A DNA stretch of 64,000 nt from Cognatishimia activa (GCF_001458335.1 NZ_CYTO01000009.1:506385-570384); one strand, 5' to 3'. Shown: positions 25,800 through 34,553, numbered from the stretch's first letter. Numbers and translations: made by a program. The notes: generated by a model from the sequence alone, not told the origin.

Positions 25800-26246
25800 T
25801 TAGCGGGTGACGATCCGCGCGTTCTTTAAAATGGCGGCCTGCCAAGTTTCCGGATCGGTCACGGGAGTCAGGTCGCCTACCAGCTCGATGCGCTGGCTTT
25901 CGTCCAGAATCTCGATTGGCTCGGCCAAAGTGATCTGTAGGTTCGCACCGTGGCCCGAATTGCCGCAGAGCGGGCAAAGGCCCATGTCAGAGACTAGGAT
26001 GAGATCCTTGATCTTTTCGCCGGGATACATTGGCACCGCATAACCAGAAATCTTAATGCCCTCACCTAGGGTCGACATTTGTGCCGGGAAAGTCTTGCGG
26101 ACCTCGTAGGAGGTATCGGTGACGATCTCTTTGATTTCGATCTGTTCTAGCAGGGTCCAAGCATCGGTTTCGGCAATTACGCCTGTGGCCGCAGAGGCGG
26201 CGGCGGTGGTCATGGCGGCGGCTAAAGCGATGCGTTGTTTACACAT
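25800..26246 (-). CDS. Exported hypothetical protein with CPLCG motif (DUF3299-like)
   Basis: This 148-residue protein has an N-terminal signal peptide (about residues 1-25). The globular part contains ISGYAVPMYPGEKIKDLILV and LCPLCGNSGHGA, a possible metal or redox site. The layout resembles DUF3299-type periplasmic proteins, but I am not certain of the family. The gene stands alone, convergent with the acetyltransferase gene. Its function is unknown. Confidence 0.62.
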   Translation of the reverse strand: MCKQRIALAAAMTTAAASAATGVIAETDAWTLLEQIEIKEIVTDTSYEVRKTFPAQMSTLGEGIKISGYAVPMYPGEKIKDLILVSDMGLCPLCGNSGHGANLQITLAEPIEILDESQRIELVGDLTPVTDPETWQAAILKNARIVTR

Positions 26247-26349
26247 AGGTCCCTCTGCATTTTCAGGGACATTGCCATGAACTTAGGAAAAAGTGAATCG
26301 CTTTTTAACGATCTGACAAAACACCGCAAAATATCGCTTACACCAAAGG

Positions 26350-26378
26350 AAAAAGGCCGACGCATGCGCCGGCCTTTC
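26350..26378 (-). terminator. Terminator after the Bax-inhibitor-1 gene
   Basis: AAAGGCCG (26352-26359) and CGGCCTTT (26370-26377) form a stem whose minus-strand copy is followed by TTTTTCC. It lies 24 bp past the stop codon of the gene at 26402. Confidence 0.82.
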
Positions 26379-26401
26379 AAATTCAAACTGTTCACAGTTG
26401 C

Positions 26402-27139
26402 TTATTCGCGGTTGCCCAGCAGTTGCAGCAGGAACATGAACATGTTGATGAAGTCCAGATACAGGGACAGAGCGCCCATGATCGCGGATTTCGCCAGCCA
26501 TTCCTGGTCGCCGTGATGAGCGTGTGCCAGGTAGGTGTTTTTGATGTTCTGTGTGTCGTAAGCGGTCAAGCCAGCAAAGATCAGCACACCCAAGATGGTG
26601 ATTGCGAAATGCAGCGCTGGGGAGCCTAGGAAGATGTTGATGATGGACGCGACCAAGATTCCGATCACACCCATGATCAGGAAAGAGCCCCAACCAGAAA
26701 TGTCACGTTTTGTGGTGTAGCCATAGAGCGACAGACCCGCAAAGGCGATCGCTGTCACAAGGAAGACCTGCGCGATCGAGAAGCCTGTGAAGGCCACGAA
26801 GATCCACGCCATGGACAGACCCATAACCGCAGCAAACACGTAGAAGAATGTTTGTGCGCCAGCTGCAGAGAGACGGTTGATCGCCGCGCCAAACAGGAAC
26901 ACCATTGCCAATGGGGCAAACATCACGATCCAGCCCAGAATGTTCGGGGACAGGGTGATTGGGTCACGGAATACGCTGAGCAGTGCAGGGGATGTGCCCA
27001 CCGCCCACGCAACAGCGAATGTCAGCAACATGCCGACAGACATGGTGCCGTATACTTTGTTCATATGGGCGCGCAGACCCGCGTCGATCTCTGCAGCGCG
27101 TGCACCTGCGACGCCACGGATGGTGTCAAATTGAGCCAT
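26402..27139 (-). CDS. Bax inhibitor-1 / YccA-family membrane protein
   Basis: This 245-residue inner-membrane protein has seven predicted helices. It has the family segments HMNKVYGTMSVGMLLTFAVA near the start and YDTQNIKNTYLAHAHHGDQE near the end, typical of the BI-1/YbhL/YccA group. Members act as proton-coupled calcium leaks or modulate the FtsH protease. Which role applies here cannot be told. It is single, with a terminator downstream and a spacer of about 165 bp upstream that contains a striking 11-bp inverted repeat. Confidence 0.92.
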   Translation of the reverse strand: MAQFDTIRGVAGARAAEIDAGLRAHMNKVYGTMSVGMLLTFAVAWAVGTSPALLSVFRDPITLSPNILGWIVMFAPLAMVFLFGAAINRLSAAGAQTFFYVFAAVMGLSMAWIFVAFTGFSIAQVFLVTAIAFAGLSLYGYTTKRDISGWGSFLIMGVIGILVASIINIFLGSPALHFAITILGVLIFAGLTAYDTQNIKNTYLAHAHHGDQEWLAKSAIMGALSLYLDFINMFMFLLQLLGNRE

Positions 27140-27230
27140 TAAAGCCTCCGATAGGTTGTCCTTTGAAAGTCCGATTTGTTCGCAACGGACCTTTGTACAT
27201 GAATATCGGTCGTCTTTGGGTCTTTTTCAA

Positions 27231-27261
27231 GGAATTCCGGCAGGTATTCCGCCGGAATTCC
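27231..27261. repeat. 11-bp perfect inverted repeat GGAATTCCGGC
   Basis: GGAATTCCGGC (27231-27241) is repeated inverted as GCCGGAATTCC (27251-27261) around a 9-bp loop. It lies between the DUF1127 stop and the Bax-inhibitor start. No U-run follows on either strand, so it could be a transcript-end hairpin or a protein-binding site. Confidence 0.55.
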
Positions 27262-27306
27262 GAGCGATTTTCAGTATTTTGATGTGTTGCGCGCGTTCAC
27301 GCCGGT

Positions 27307-27531
27307 TTAGGTCCGTGGCCCGTGGCTTGGAACGTCAAAAAACGAACGAGAAACTTCACGTTCCACATCATAGGGGGTCAGCCCGATATCGCGCAGCTCG
27401 CGATCTGTCAGTTTGCCCAACACTTTACGTTGGCGACGCAATTCGACCAGATCCTGCCAGCTGTGGTTTTTATGACCGGCCTTCTCGAAAGAGAGACCTG
27501 CAAAGCGGCTTAGGGTTTGTAGGAATGCCAT
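27307..27531 (-). CDS. DUF1127 (YjiS-like) small protein
   Basis: This 74-residue basic protein has a C-terminal DUF1127 domain: WQDLVELRRQRKVLGKLTDRELRDIGLT. Small DUF1127 proteins of alphaproteobacteria have been linked to RNA turnover and phosphate or carbon physiology. I chose ATG 27531 over ATG 27543, because GGAGAAG sits 6 nt before it. It is divergent from a LysR gene, which may control it through the AT-rich, palindrome-bearing spacer. Confidence 0.85.
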   Translation of the reverse strand: MAFLQTLSRFAGLSFEKAGHKNHSWQDLVELRRQRKVLGKLTDRELRDIGLTPYDVEREVSRSFFDVPSHGPRT

Positions 27532-27634
27532 TGTCTTCTCCATTCTTAAAAATTGATGCTTTCAGTGAGTTTCATCAAAACTCTTGATATATATGCGTCA
27601 TCATGAAACATTAGGAAAACGAATGTTTGTTAAG

Positions 27635-27644
27635 TGATGCATCA
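27635..27644. promoter_or_regulatory. Palindrome in DUF1127-LysR intergenic region
   Basis: TGATGCATCA is a perfect 10-bp palindrome 13 bp before the LysR start. A TTTCAT...ATGAAA inverted pair lies further upstream at about 27573-27607. These are plausible operator elements for autoregulation by the LysR protein, which is a guess from position. Confidence 0.35.
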
Positions 27645-27656
27645 AGGATTGTGATT

Positions 27657-28550
27657 ATGAGAAATCTCGACGTAACCACGTTGCGCAGCTTTATGGCGGT
27701 CGCCGATTTGGGTGGTGTCACCAAGGCAGCTGGGTTTTTGAATCTGACCCAATCGGCCGTGTCCATGCAGCTTAAGCGACTAGAAGAACTGCTGGGTCTG
27801 GATCTATTTGATCGTACCGGGCGCAGGATTGCACTGACAGCATCGGGGGAACAACTCTTAGGGTACGCTCGTCGCATGGTGGCATTGAACGATGAGGCGG
27901 TCCGCCGACTAACCGATCAGGAATTTGAGGGCGAAGTTACGATCGGCATTCCACACGACATCCTTTATCCATCCATTCCAAATGTTTTGAAAAAGATGCG
28001 GGCAACCTATCCGCGGTTGAAAGTGAATGTTGTGAATGAAAACACGCACCAGCTTTTGCCGAATTTCGAAAAGGGAATGTACGATCTCATCCTGACTACA
28101 GAGCCCACACAAAGCGGTGATACGCTTTGCGCACTGCCTTTGGTCTGGATTGGATCTCCTGGCGGTGCGTGTTGGCGCCGCCGCCCTCTACAGATCGCAC
28201 AAAGCCGCAATTGCTCGTTTCGTCCGCGCATGATTGGCGTGCTCGATGAACAGGGTGTCGATTGGGAAAGCGCAGTGGATACGGGGTCTGATCGATCGAT
28301 TGAAGTGACCGTCGCTGCCGACTTGGCGGTTTCGGCGATGATCGAGGGAACTGAGCCCGCCCAGCTCGAGGTGATCGACCATGGGGGGACGTTGCCCGAT
28401 ATCGGTATGCAGTACATTAATATGTACGGCGGGGAAGCCGTGAAAGGGGAAGGGGTCACAGCGATGGCCGACTTGGTGCGCCAAGCATTCAGAGAGATGG
28501 GTGCACAGGCAAAGGCCCACGCGGTGACACACTTAAAGTCAGCCAGTTAG
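27657..28550 (+). CDS. LysR-family transcriptional regulator
   Basis: This 297-residue regulator has the N-terminal winged helix-turn-helix (about residues 5-63: LRSFMAVADLGGVTKAAGFL, then TQSAVSMQLKRLEELLG). An effector-binding domain follows from about residue 90. The ATG at 27657 gives the standard short leader; an earlier in-frame start adds 10 residues without family support. It is divergent from the DUF1127 gene and convergent with the oxidoreductase. The ligand is unknown. Confidence 0.9.
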   Translation: MRNLDVTTLRSFMAVADLGGVTKAAGFLNLTQSAVSMQLKRLEELLGLDLFDRTGRRIALTASGEQLLGYARRMVALNDEAVRRLTDQEFEGEVTIGIPHDILYPSIPNVLKKMRATYPRLKVNVVNENTHQLLPNFEKGMYDLILTTEPTQSGDTLCALPLVWIGSPGGACWRRRPLQIAQSRNCSFRPRMIGVLDEQGVDWESAVDTGSDRSIEVTVAADLAVSAMIEGTEPAQLEVIDHGGTLPDIGMQYINMYGGEAVKGEGVTAMADLVRQAFREMGAQAKAHAVTHLKSAS

Positions 28551-28555
28551 CGCGC

Positions 28556-29515
28556 TTAAGGCACGATCACCACTTTGCCTGTGGATTTTCTGCTCCGTAA
28601 AAGCTCCATGCCTTCGGCTACATCCTCCAGTGGGAGGGTGTGGCTGACATGGGGCTTTAACTTTCCTGCCTCATACCAATCGAACAGGGTTTTCAGACTG
28701 TCAGTGACCACTGAGGGTTTGTATTTCAGATACCCCCCCCAATAAACGCCGATCACTGTGAGGTTTTTCACCAGCATATGGTTGGCGGGAATTTTAGGAA
28801 CATCGCCGCTGGCAAAACCAATTGGAAGCAGTCGCGCGTCGGGATTTGAGGCGCGGAATGCCGCGTCCCATTGCTCGCCGCCGACCGGGTCATAGACCAC
28901 GTCTGCGCCACCCAGAGATCGCACGACGTCTCGAATGTCTTCAGTCTTTGCGTCTATGAGATGGTCTGCGCCTGCGGCTTTCGCAACCGACAGTTTTTCT
29001 GCGCCACGGGCACAGGCGATCACCTTTGCTCCCATAAGCTTGCCGATTTCAACCGCAGTCAATCCGACGCCTCCGGCGGCACCCAGCACCAACAACGTTT
29101 CGCCGGGTTGCAACCTTGCGCGGTAGTCAAGCGCCACATGGCTGGTGCCATAGGCAATCTGAAAGGCCGCAGCTTCTTCGAAAGACATCGAATCAGGAAG
29201 GCCGACCGCTCGGTCAGTTTCAAAGCATCCGTACTCCGCAAGCCCGCCTTGCCCACCAAAAACCGCGACGCGGTCTCCGATGTTCAAACCACTTGTGTCA
29301 GGACCAATTGCATCTACGACGCCTGCAACCTCCATTCCCGCCACAAAGGGCAATTCTGGGGTGTCCTGATATGTTCCGCGTTGCATCAACAGGTCGGCAA
29401 AGTTCAATCCGCATGCGCATATTTTCATACGAAATTGACCTTTTGAGGGCTCAGGTAAAGGTAGATCTACGACCTTAGGGCGTTCACTATGTGAATAAAC
29501 TTGGTAGCCGCGCAT
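28556..29515 (-). CDS. NADPH:quinone oxidoreductase family (zinc-free MDR enzyme)
   Basis: This 319-residue medium-chain dehydrogenase has the Rossmann motif VLGAAGGVGLTAVEIGKLMGAKVIA. It also has the quinone-reductase segments CGLNFADLLMQRGTYQ and PFVAGMEVAGVVDAIGP. The zinc-binding cysteines of alcohol dehydrogenases are missing, as expected for this subgroup, which reduces quinones or enoyl compounds. The ATG at 29515 follows GGAGCAAG; an upstream in-frame ATG has no such site. It ends 5 bp from the convergent LysR gene. Confidence 0.9.
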   Translation of the reverse strand: MRGYQVYSHSERPKVVDLPLPEPSKGQFRMKICACGLNFADLLMQRGTYQDTPELPFVAGMEVAGVVDAIGPDTSGLNIGDRVAVFGGQGGLAEYGCFETDRAVGLPDSMSFEEAAAFQIAYGTSHVALDYRARLQPGETLLVLGAAGGVGLTAVEIGKLMGAKVIACARGAEKLSVAKAAGADHLIDAKTEDIRDVVRSLGGADVVYDPVGGEQWDAAFRASNPDARLLPIGFASGDVPKIPANHMLVKNLTVIGVYWGGYLKYKPSVVTDSLKTLFDWYEAGKLKPHVSHTLPLEDVAEGMELLRSRKSTGKVVIVP

Positions 29516-29722
29516 GATTCTTGCTCCGCTGGTAATTTCCTTCATTTCCTAGGGGCTTTGGCGCAATTTTTGAACCCAAAACCCAGCGTCACAAGGCGCT
29601 ATGATCCAGCAACCCTAGGTTATATGGCGCATCATTTTTTCTCAAATAACTTGATCAATTCAGAGAAGCTGCTAAAACAGGTCTGCTGTTGTAGGGATGC
29701 GCAGCATGCATCAAGACGTTGA

Positions 29723-29758
29723 GCCAGTGTGGGAGCTGGCAAAACGCCCGGTAGGGCG
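29723..29758 (+). promoter_or_regulatory. Tandem hairpins in leader of PraR-like gene
   Basis: GCCAG (29723-29727) pairs with CTGGC (29736-29740), and CGCCC (29745-29749) pairs with GGGCG (29754-29758). They lie 46 bp before the PraR-like start. They suggest a structured 5' leader or the end of a short RNA in the 289-bp spacer (29516-29804). I see no other feature in that spacer. Confidence 0.3.
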
Positions 29759-29804
29759 GCGGGAGCGCTGTACCGGTTTGTTGTTAAAAATTAGGAGTAT
29801 TCCA

Positions 29805-30173
29805 ATGACGCACCCCGTAGACGTGCATGTTGGCAAGCGTATTCGCCATCGGCGTTGGCTGGTCGGTATGACCCAACAACAGCTGGCAGAGCAGGTCGGT
29901 ATTAAATTTCAACAGATTCAAAAATATGAAACCGGTGCAAACCGTGTGAGTGCATCTCGGCTATGGGATATCGCCGATGCGCTTGACGTGCCGGTGAGCT
30001 TTTTCTTTGAAGGCATTGGGGATCAAGCAGAAGAAGCACCGACCGGCGCTTTCCCTGCTGATTTGATGGGAGACAAAGAAGCATTGGATCTGGTGCGGTC
30101 TTACTATGCGATCCCTGAAAACCAGCGCCGTCGTTTGTTCGATCTAGCGCGGGTTCTTAGCAACGTCGCATAA
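29805..30173 (+). CDS. XRE-family regulator, PraR/PhrR-like
   Basis: This 122-residue protein has a helix-turn-helix domain (about residues 10-66) with GKRIRHRRWLVGMTQQQLAE and GIKFQQIQKYETGANRVSAS. This pattern is almost the same as rhizobial PraR/PhrR proteins, which repress quorum-sensing and biofilm genes. The C-terminal half holds LVRSYYAIPENQRRRLFDLA, also typical. The ATG at 29805 follows TTAGGAGTATTCCA. It is a single gene ahead of hisN, and targets are not visible. Confidence 0.88.
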   Translation: MTHPVDVHVGKRIRHRRWLVGMTQQQLAEQVGIKFQQIQKYETGANRVSASRLWDIADALDVPVSFFFEGIGDQAEEAPTGAFPADLMGDKEALDLVRSYYAIPENQRRRLFDLARVLSNVA

Positions 30174-30226
30174 GCCTTGAGTTTCTTCTCGCCCTGCGGT
30201 AGCGCGGCTATGGCAGGGAAGGGAAC

Positions 30227-31030
30227 ATGATGCTCATCAATGACAAGACCAGCGCCGAGTTGATTTCTGTGGCGCATGAGATGGCCGACGCAGCGCGTGC
30301 GGCCATTTTGCCGTTTTTTCGCACGACTTCTCTGAATACCGAAAACAAGCTGGATGATGGCTTTGATCCCGTCACAGTGGCGGATCGCGCTGCCGAGGAA
30401 GCCATGCGCGAGGTTCTCACAAAGCGTCGTCCGCAGGATGGCGTTCTGGGCGAAGAATTTGGCGCGCAAGAGGGTACATCTGGGCTAACTTGGGTGCTTG
30501 ATCCGATTGACGGCACCCGCGGCTTCATCAGCGGTACGCCGACCTGGGGTGTGCTGATTGCGGCCAGCGATGAAACCGGTCCCGTGCTTGGTGTCGTGGA
30601 TCAGCCATATATTGGCGAGCGGTTCTTTGGGGGTTTTGGGATTGCTGAACGCAGCGGGCCACATGGCGCTATGCCCTTAAAAACAAAAGATACTTCTGAG
30701 CTTTTCGACGCTATTCTTTTCACCACATTCCCAGAAGTTGGCACCCCAGATGAGCGTGCTGCATTTGAACGGGTTTCCGAAAACGCGCAACTTACGCGCT
30801 ATGGAATGGATTGCTATGCCTATGCTCTGGTGGCCGCGGGGCAGGTCGACTTGGTGATTGAGGCAGGATTGAATGCGTATGATATTCAAGGTCCGATTGG
30901 CGTCATTCAAGCGGCTGGCGGCGTGGTGACCGATTGGGAAGGCAATCCAGCCCATGAGGGTGGGCGCGTTCTAGCGGCGGCAAATGCTGAAATTCACGCC
31001 AAAGCCCTAGAAATTTTACGAAAATCCTAA
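30227..31030 (+). CDS. hisN: Histidinol-phosphatase, inositol-monophosphatase type
   Basis: This 267-residue phosphatase has the Mg-binding motifs VTVADRAAEEAM, GVLGEEFG and WVLDPIDGTRGFISGTPTWG, plus a C-terminal YDIQGPIGVIQAAGGVVTDW. The DGTRGFxxGxPxWG form, and not DGTxNF, points to the HisN branch that dephosphorylates L-histidinol phosphate. A role as a general sugar phosphatase cannot be excluded. It starts with ATGATG at 30227. No other his genes are adjacent. Confidence 0.88.
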   Translation: MMLINDKTSAELISVAHEMADAARAAILPFFRTTSLNTENKLDDGFDPVTVADRAAEEAMREVLTKRRPQDGVLGEEFGAQEGTSGLTWVLDPIDGTRGFISGTPTWGVLIAASDETGPVLGVVDQPYIGERFFGGFGIAERSGPHGAMPLKTKDTSELFDAILFTTFPEVGTPDERAAFERVSENAQLTRYGMDCYAYALVAAGQVDLVIEAGLNAYDIQGPIGVIQAAGGVVTDWEGNPAHEGGRVLAAANAEIHAKALEILRKS

Positions 31031-31145
31031 TCGCTTAAGTTGAAAAGCTATTTGCGCTTCGATAGCCTGATCCCGCGCTGAGTCCTTTGCCCGATTTCTG
31101 TCAGCGCCTCAGTCGCTCCTCCGAAACGGGTCAAAGGAGTGGCGT

Positions 31146-32495
31146 ATGAATCCAAAATCAGAAATCTTGATCAAGAATGCAGATGTTATTCTCACGATGA
31201 ATGACGCGCGTGAGGACCTAGTCCACACAGATATTCGCGTTCGGGATGGCCTGATTGTTGAATTGGGGCAGGGGCTTAGCAGTGACGGTGAGCTGGTTCA
31301 TGCGACTGGGTGCGTCGTCACACCGGGTTTGGTGAATACGCATCACCATCTTTATCAAACCCTGACCCGCGCGGTGCCAGAAGCACAAGATGCTTTGCTG
31401 TTTGGTTGGCTCAAGACCCTCTATCCGATCTGGGAAAAGTTTGGGCCCGAAGAGATTTACGTATCGACGCAGATTGGCTTGGCGGAACTTGCCTTAACCG
31501 GGTGTTCGATGACGTCTGATCATCTTTATCTTTACCCAAACGGGGCGCGGCTGGATGACAGTATCGCCGCGGGGCAAGAGATCGGGATGCGGTTTCACCC
31601 CACGCGCGGCGCTATGAGCATTGGCGAAAGTGACGGTGGCTTGCCACCGGATTCATTGGTCGAGAAGGAAAACGCTATTCTCGAAGACTGCATTCGTGTC
31701 GTGGACAAATATCACGATGCGTCTGAGGGCAGTTTGCTGCGCGTTGGCATTGCGCCGTGCTCTCCATTCTCCGTCAGCCGAGGTCTGATGCAAGACGCGG
31801 CCAAGCTCGCCCGAGATAAGCAAGTGATGCTGCATACGCACCTCGCGGAGAATGACGAGGATATAGCTTATTCCTTAGAGAAATTTGGCTGCCGTCCCGG
31901 GCAGTATGCTGAAGAGCTGGGTTGGACAGGGGATGACGTTTGGCATGCCCATTGCGTCAAACTTGATGGTCAAGAGATTGATCTCTTTGCCGAAAGTCAT
32001 ACCGGGATCGCCCATTGTCCCTGTTCAAATTGCCGCCTGGGTTCAGGTATCGCGCCTGTTCGTCAGATGCGAGATGCGGGGGTGAATGTTGGGCTTGGCG
32101 TGGATGGGTCTGCCAGCAATGACAGCTCCAACCTGATGGAAGAAGCCCGCCAAGCGATGCTTCTTCAGCGTGTCAGTCAGGGGGCAGACGCCATGAGCGC
32201 GCGGGAAGCATTAGAGATCGCGACACGGGGTGGCGCTGAGGTTTTGAATCGGCCGGAATGCGGTCAGATCGCCGTTGGGAAGCGTGCAGATATTGCGATT
32301 TGGGACGTGTCGGGCATTGAAAGCGCAGGAAGTTGGGACCCCGCCGCATTGGTCTTGGCGGGCCCGCGCAAGGTGCGGACCCTCTTTGTGGAAGGTGTCC
32401 AAATTGTGCGCGATTACCACATCTCTGCCATAAACCTGCCATTAATGATTGAGAGACAGAATAAGCTTGTGGGGGCATTGCAGGAGAAACTGTAA
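31146..32495 (+). CDS. 8-oxoguanine deaminase (amidohydrolase family)
   Basis: This 449-residue metal-dependent deaminase converts 8-oxoguanine to urate. It has the first metal motif NTHHHLYQTLTRAVPEAQ, the later TSDHLYLYPNGARLDDSI, MLHTHLAENDEDI, WHAHCVKLD and GLGVDGSASNDSSNL with the catalytic Asp. The NTHHH/TRAVPEAQ form separates it from the guanine deaminase encoded 0.5 kb away. Hydroxyatrazine-type hydrolases are the nearest alternative. The stop overlaps the CAP-domain gene start (TAATG). Confidence 0.88.
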   Translation: MNPKSEILIKNADVILTMNDAREDLVHTDIRVRDGLIVELGQGLSSDGELVHATGCVVTPGLVNTHHHLYQTLTRAVPEAQDALLFGWLKTLYPIWEKFGPEEIYVSTQIGLAELALTGCSMTSDHLYLYPNGARLDDSIAAGQEIGMRFHPTRGAMSIGESDGGLPPDSLVEKENAILEDCIRVVDKYHDASEGSLLRVGIAPCSPFSVSRGLMQDAAKLARDKQVMLHTHLAENDEDIAYSLEKFGCRPGQYAEELGWTGDDVWHAHCVKLDGQEIDLFAESHTGIAHCPCSNCRLGSGIAPVRQMRDAGVNVGLGVDGSASNDSSNLMEEARQAMLLQRVSQGADAMSAREALEIATRGGAEVLNRPECGQIAVGKRADIAIWDVSGIESAGSWDPAALVLAGPRKVRTLFVEGVQIVRDYHISAINLPLMIERQNKLVGALQEKL

Positions 32496-32983
32496 TGTCA
32501 AATTTGGATTTCACACGCACCCGCACGCAGAAGCCAAGGTTCCGTGTTTGGGCGCTTGCTGTGATGCTGCTCACCGCGCTCTTCGCCATTCCTTCATTTG
32601 TTCAAGCGGAACCGGTTCGTGATGTCGCCAACATGACCAACCAATATCGCGCAAAATATGGGCTTAAGCCGCTGCATATCTCTCGGAACCTCGAGCGGGT
32701 GGCAGAAGCACATGGCGAGGACATGGCGCGCTATTCGTTTTTTTCTCATTCCGGGTCCGATGGGTCTGATATTGGCGACCGTGCCCTTCGCGCAGGCTAC
32801 CAATACTGTGTGATTGCCGAGAATATTGCTCAAGGTCATCGTTCGCCCCAAGCCGTGACACGGGGGTGGATCAAGTCCCCAGGGCATCGCCAGAATATCT
32901 TGGACTCAGACGTGACTGAGATTGGTGTGACCCGTGGCCGTGGCAATACCTGGGTGATGGTTCTGGGCAGCCGTACTTGTTGA
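32495..32983 (+). CDS. Secreted CAP (SCP/PR-1) domain protein
   Basis: This 162-residue protein has a signal peptide (about residues 1-34, ending VQAEP) and a CAP domain. The domain includes NQYRAKYGLKPLHISRNLER, FFSHSGSDGSD, CVIAENIAQGH and WIKSPGHRQNILDSDVTEIG. Bacterial CAP proteins are exported and mostly of unknown function; some bind lipids or act on peptidoglycan. Its ATG shares a base with the stop of the 8-oxoguanine deaminase gene, an odd coupling of a secreted and a cytosolic product. Confidence 0.88.
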   Translation: MSNLDFTRTRTQKPRFRVWALAVMLLTALFAIPSFVQAEPVRDVANMTNQYRAKYGLKPLHISRNLERVAEAHGEDMARYSFFSHSGSDGSDIGDRALRAGYQYCVIAENIAQGHRSPQAVTRGWIKSPGHRQNILDSDVTEIGVTRGRGNTWVMVLGSRTC

Positions 32984-32990
32984 GGGCCTG

Positions 32991-34298
32991 TTAAGCGGCT
33001 TTGCCGTTGATCCAGACCGCGCGGATGGCGCGGTCATCGCCCATCATGATGGTGGGGAAGATTGATTCCCAAAGGTCCTCTGCGCGGCTTGACCGCTGAG
33101 AGATCGCATCCGTGCTCGCCAAATCAAGTACAACCAAATCAGCTTCCATGCCGGCAGCCAAATTGCCGATCTTGTCATCAAGATGCAAAGACCGCGCGCT
33201 GCCTTGCGTGGCGAGCCACAGAAGTTGCGAGGCATGCAGTGGGTTATGCCGCAACTGTCCGACCTCGTAGGCCGCTGCCATGGTGCGGAGCATCGAGAAG
33301 GACGAACCGCCGCCGGTATCCGTGGCAAGTCCGACGTTGTGGCCTTCAGCCATGAGGCCCTGCATGTCAAATAGTCCTGACCCTATAAACGTATTGGATG
33401 TTGGGCAATGGACCAAACCTGCACCGGTTTCTTTGAGACGCGCGCGTTCTCGATCGGTCAGGTGAATGGCGTGCCCATAAAGGCCGCGCTCGCCCAAAAG
33501 ACCAAACTTTTCATAGGTATCCAGATAATCCCTGGCGTCTGGGAACATGCCGAGGACCCAGTCGATCTCGTCAGTTTGTTCTGACAAATGGGTCTGCATC
33601 AGGCAATCCGGATGCTCTGCCCAAAGCGCACCCATGGCATCCAATTGTTCTGGCGTTGATGTGGGGGAAAAACGCGGAGTAATCGCGTAGCTGATCCGGT
33701 CCACACCATGCCAAGCTTGCAGCAATTGCTTGCTTTGGTCATAGGCAGTCTGGGCTGTGTCCATCAGCCCTTCGGGTGCATTGCGATCCATACAGGTTTT
33801 GCCTGCGACCACGCGCTGCCCGCGTTTCTGCGCTTCTTCAAATAGGGCATCCACAGATACAGGATGGATGGTGCAATAGCTGGCCACTGTTGTGGTGCCG
33901 TGGGCTTTCGTCAGATCCAAATAACGCCCTGCAATATCTGCCGCGTAGGTCTTTGACGCAAAACGCATTTCTTCTGGGAAGGTGTAGCTGTTCAGCCAAT
34001 CAATCAGCCGTTTGCCCCAGCTCGCGATCATTGCGGTTTGCGGGTAGTGCACATGGGCATCTACAAAGCCCGCCATGATCAGGCCTTTGCCGTAATCAAT
34101 CACCTTGGCGGTTGGGTTAAGTGCGCGCAGAGTCTCTGCCTGACCCACCGCTGCGATTTGCCCGTCTCGGATCAAAACTGCGCCCACTGTCTCATGGCTC
34201 ACCGCATCTTCAAAGGGCACCTCAAATGGGTTTGCCGTGAAGCTCAGCGTTTGGCCCAAGAGTAGTGTGGGCTGACGGGTGTCAGGCGTGTCAGACAC
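32991..34298 (-). CDS. guaD: Guanine deaminase
   Basis: This enzyme of about 435 residues deaminates guanine to xanthine. Motifs are GFVDAHVHYPQTAMIASWGK with the HxH zinc ligands, LMQTHLSEQTDEIDWV, LYGHAIHLTDRER, VHCPTSNTFIGSGLF and GLATDTGGGSSFSML. I favour the GTG at 34298, preceded by GAAAGGATACCCC; an ATG at 34322 would add 8 residues. It faces the 8-oxoguanine deaminase/CAP pair tail to tail, forming a small purine-deamination island. Confidence 0.92.
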   Translation of the reverse strand: MSDTPDTRQPTLLLGQTLSFTANPFEVPFEDAVSHETVGAVLIRDGQIAAVGQAETLRALNPTAKVIDYGKGLIMAGFVDAHVHYPQTAMIASWGKRLIDWLNSYTFPEEMRFASKTYAADIAGRYLDLTKAHGTTTVASYCTIHPVSVDALFEEAQKRGQRVVAGKTCMDRNAPEGLMDTAQTAYDQSKQLLQAWHGVDRISYAITPRFSPTSTPEQLDAMGALWAEHPDCLMQTHLSEQTDEIDWVLGMFPDARDYLDTYEKFGLLGERGLYGHAIHLTDRERARLKETGAGLVHCPTSNTFIGSGLFDMQGLMAEGHNVGLATDTGGGSSFSMLRTMAAAYEVGQLRHNPLHASQLLWLATQGSARSLHLDDKIGNLAAGMEADLVVLDLASTDAISQRSSRAEDLWESIFPTIMMGDDRAIRAVWINGKAA

Positions 34299-34553
34299 GG
34301 GGTATCCTTTCAGACATGGCATAGGCGCGTGCGACCTGCGGGTTCATTCTACGCAATTTGCACTGGAAACGAAGGGGGGCGGCCACATTCGGGCGAACCT
34401 AACGGCTTGTTGCGCGATTTCACATCAAGTTTTTTTAGAAACGCTTTCGTTCATTCCCGAAAACAAAGGATTTTCCCCAAGCGCCATTGAGTTTCACCCG
34501 AAACCTCCCCTATGGTCGCCTCAACCCCAAAGCATTAAGACCGGGAGGCGACT

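Noticed and set aside
28140-28260. Possible frameshift in the LysR effector domain
   Set aside because: The segment after PLVWIGSPGG looks unusual, but it continues in frame with the expected RPLQIAQSRNCSFRP, so the gene is intact.
34299-34553. M-box magnesium riboswitch before mgtE
   Set aside because: The spacer is too short and lacks the conserved M-box helices.
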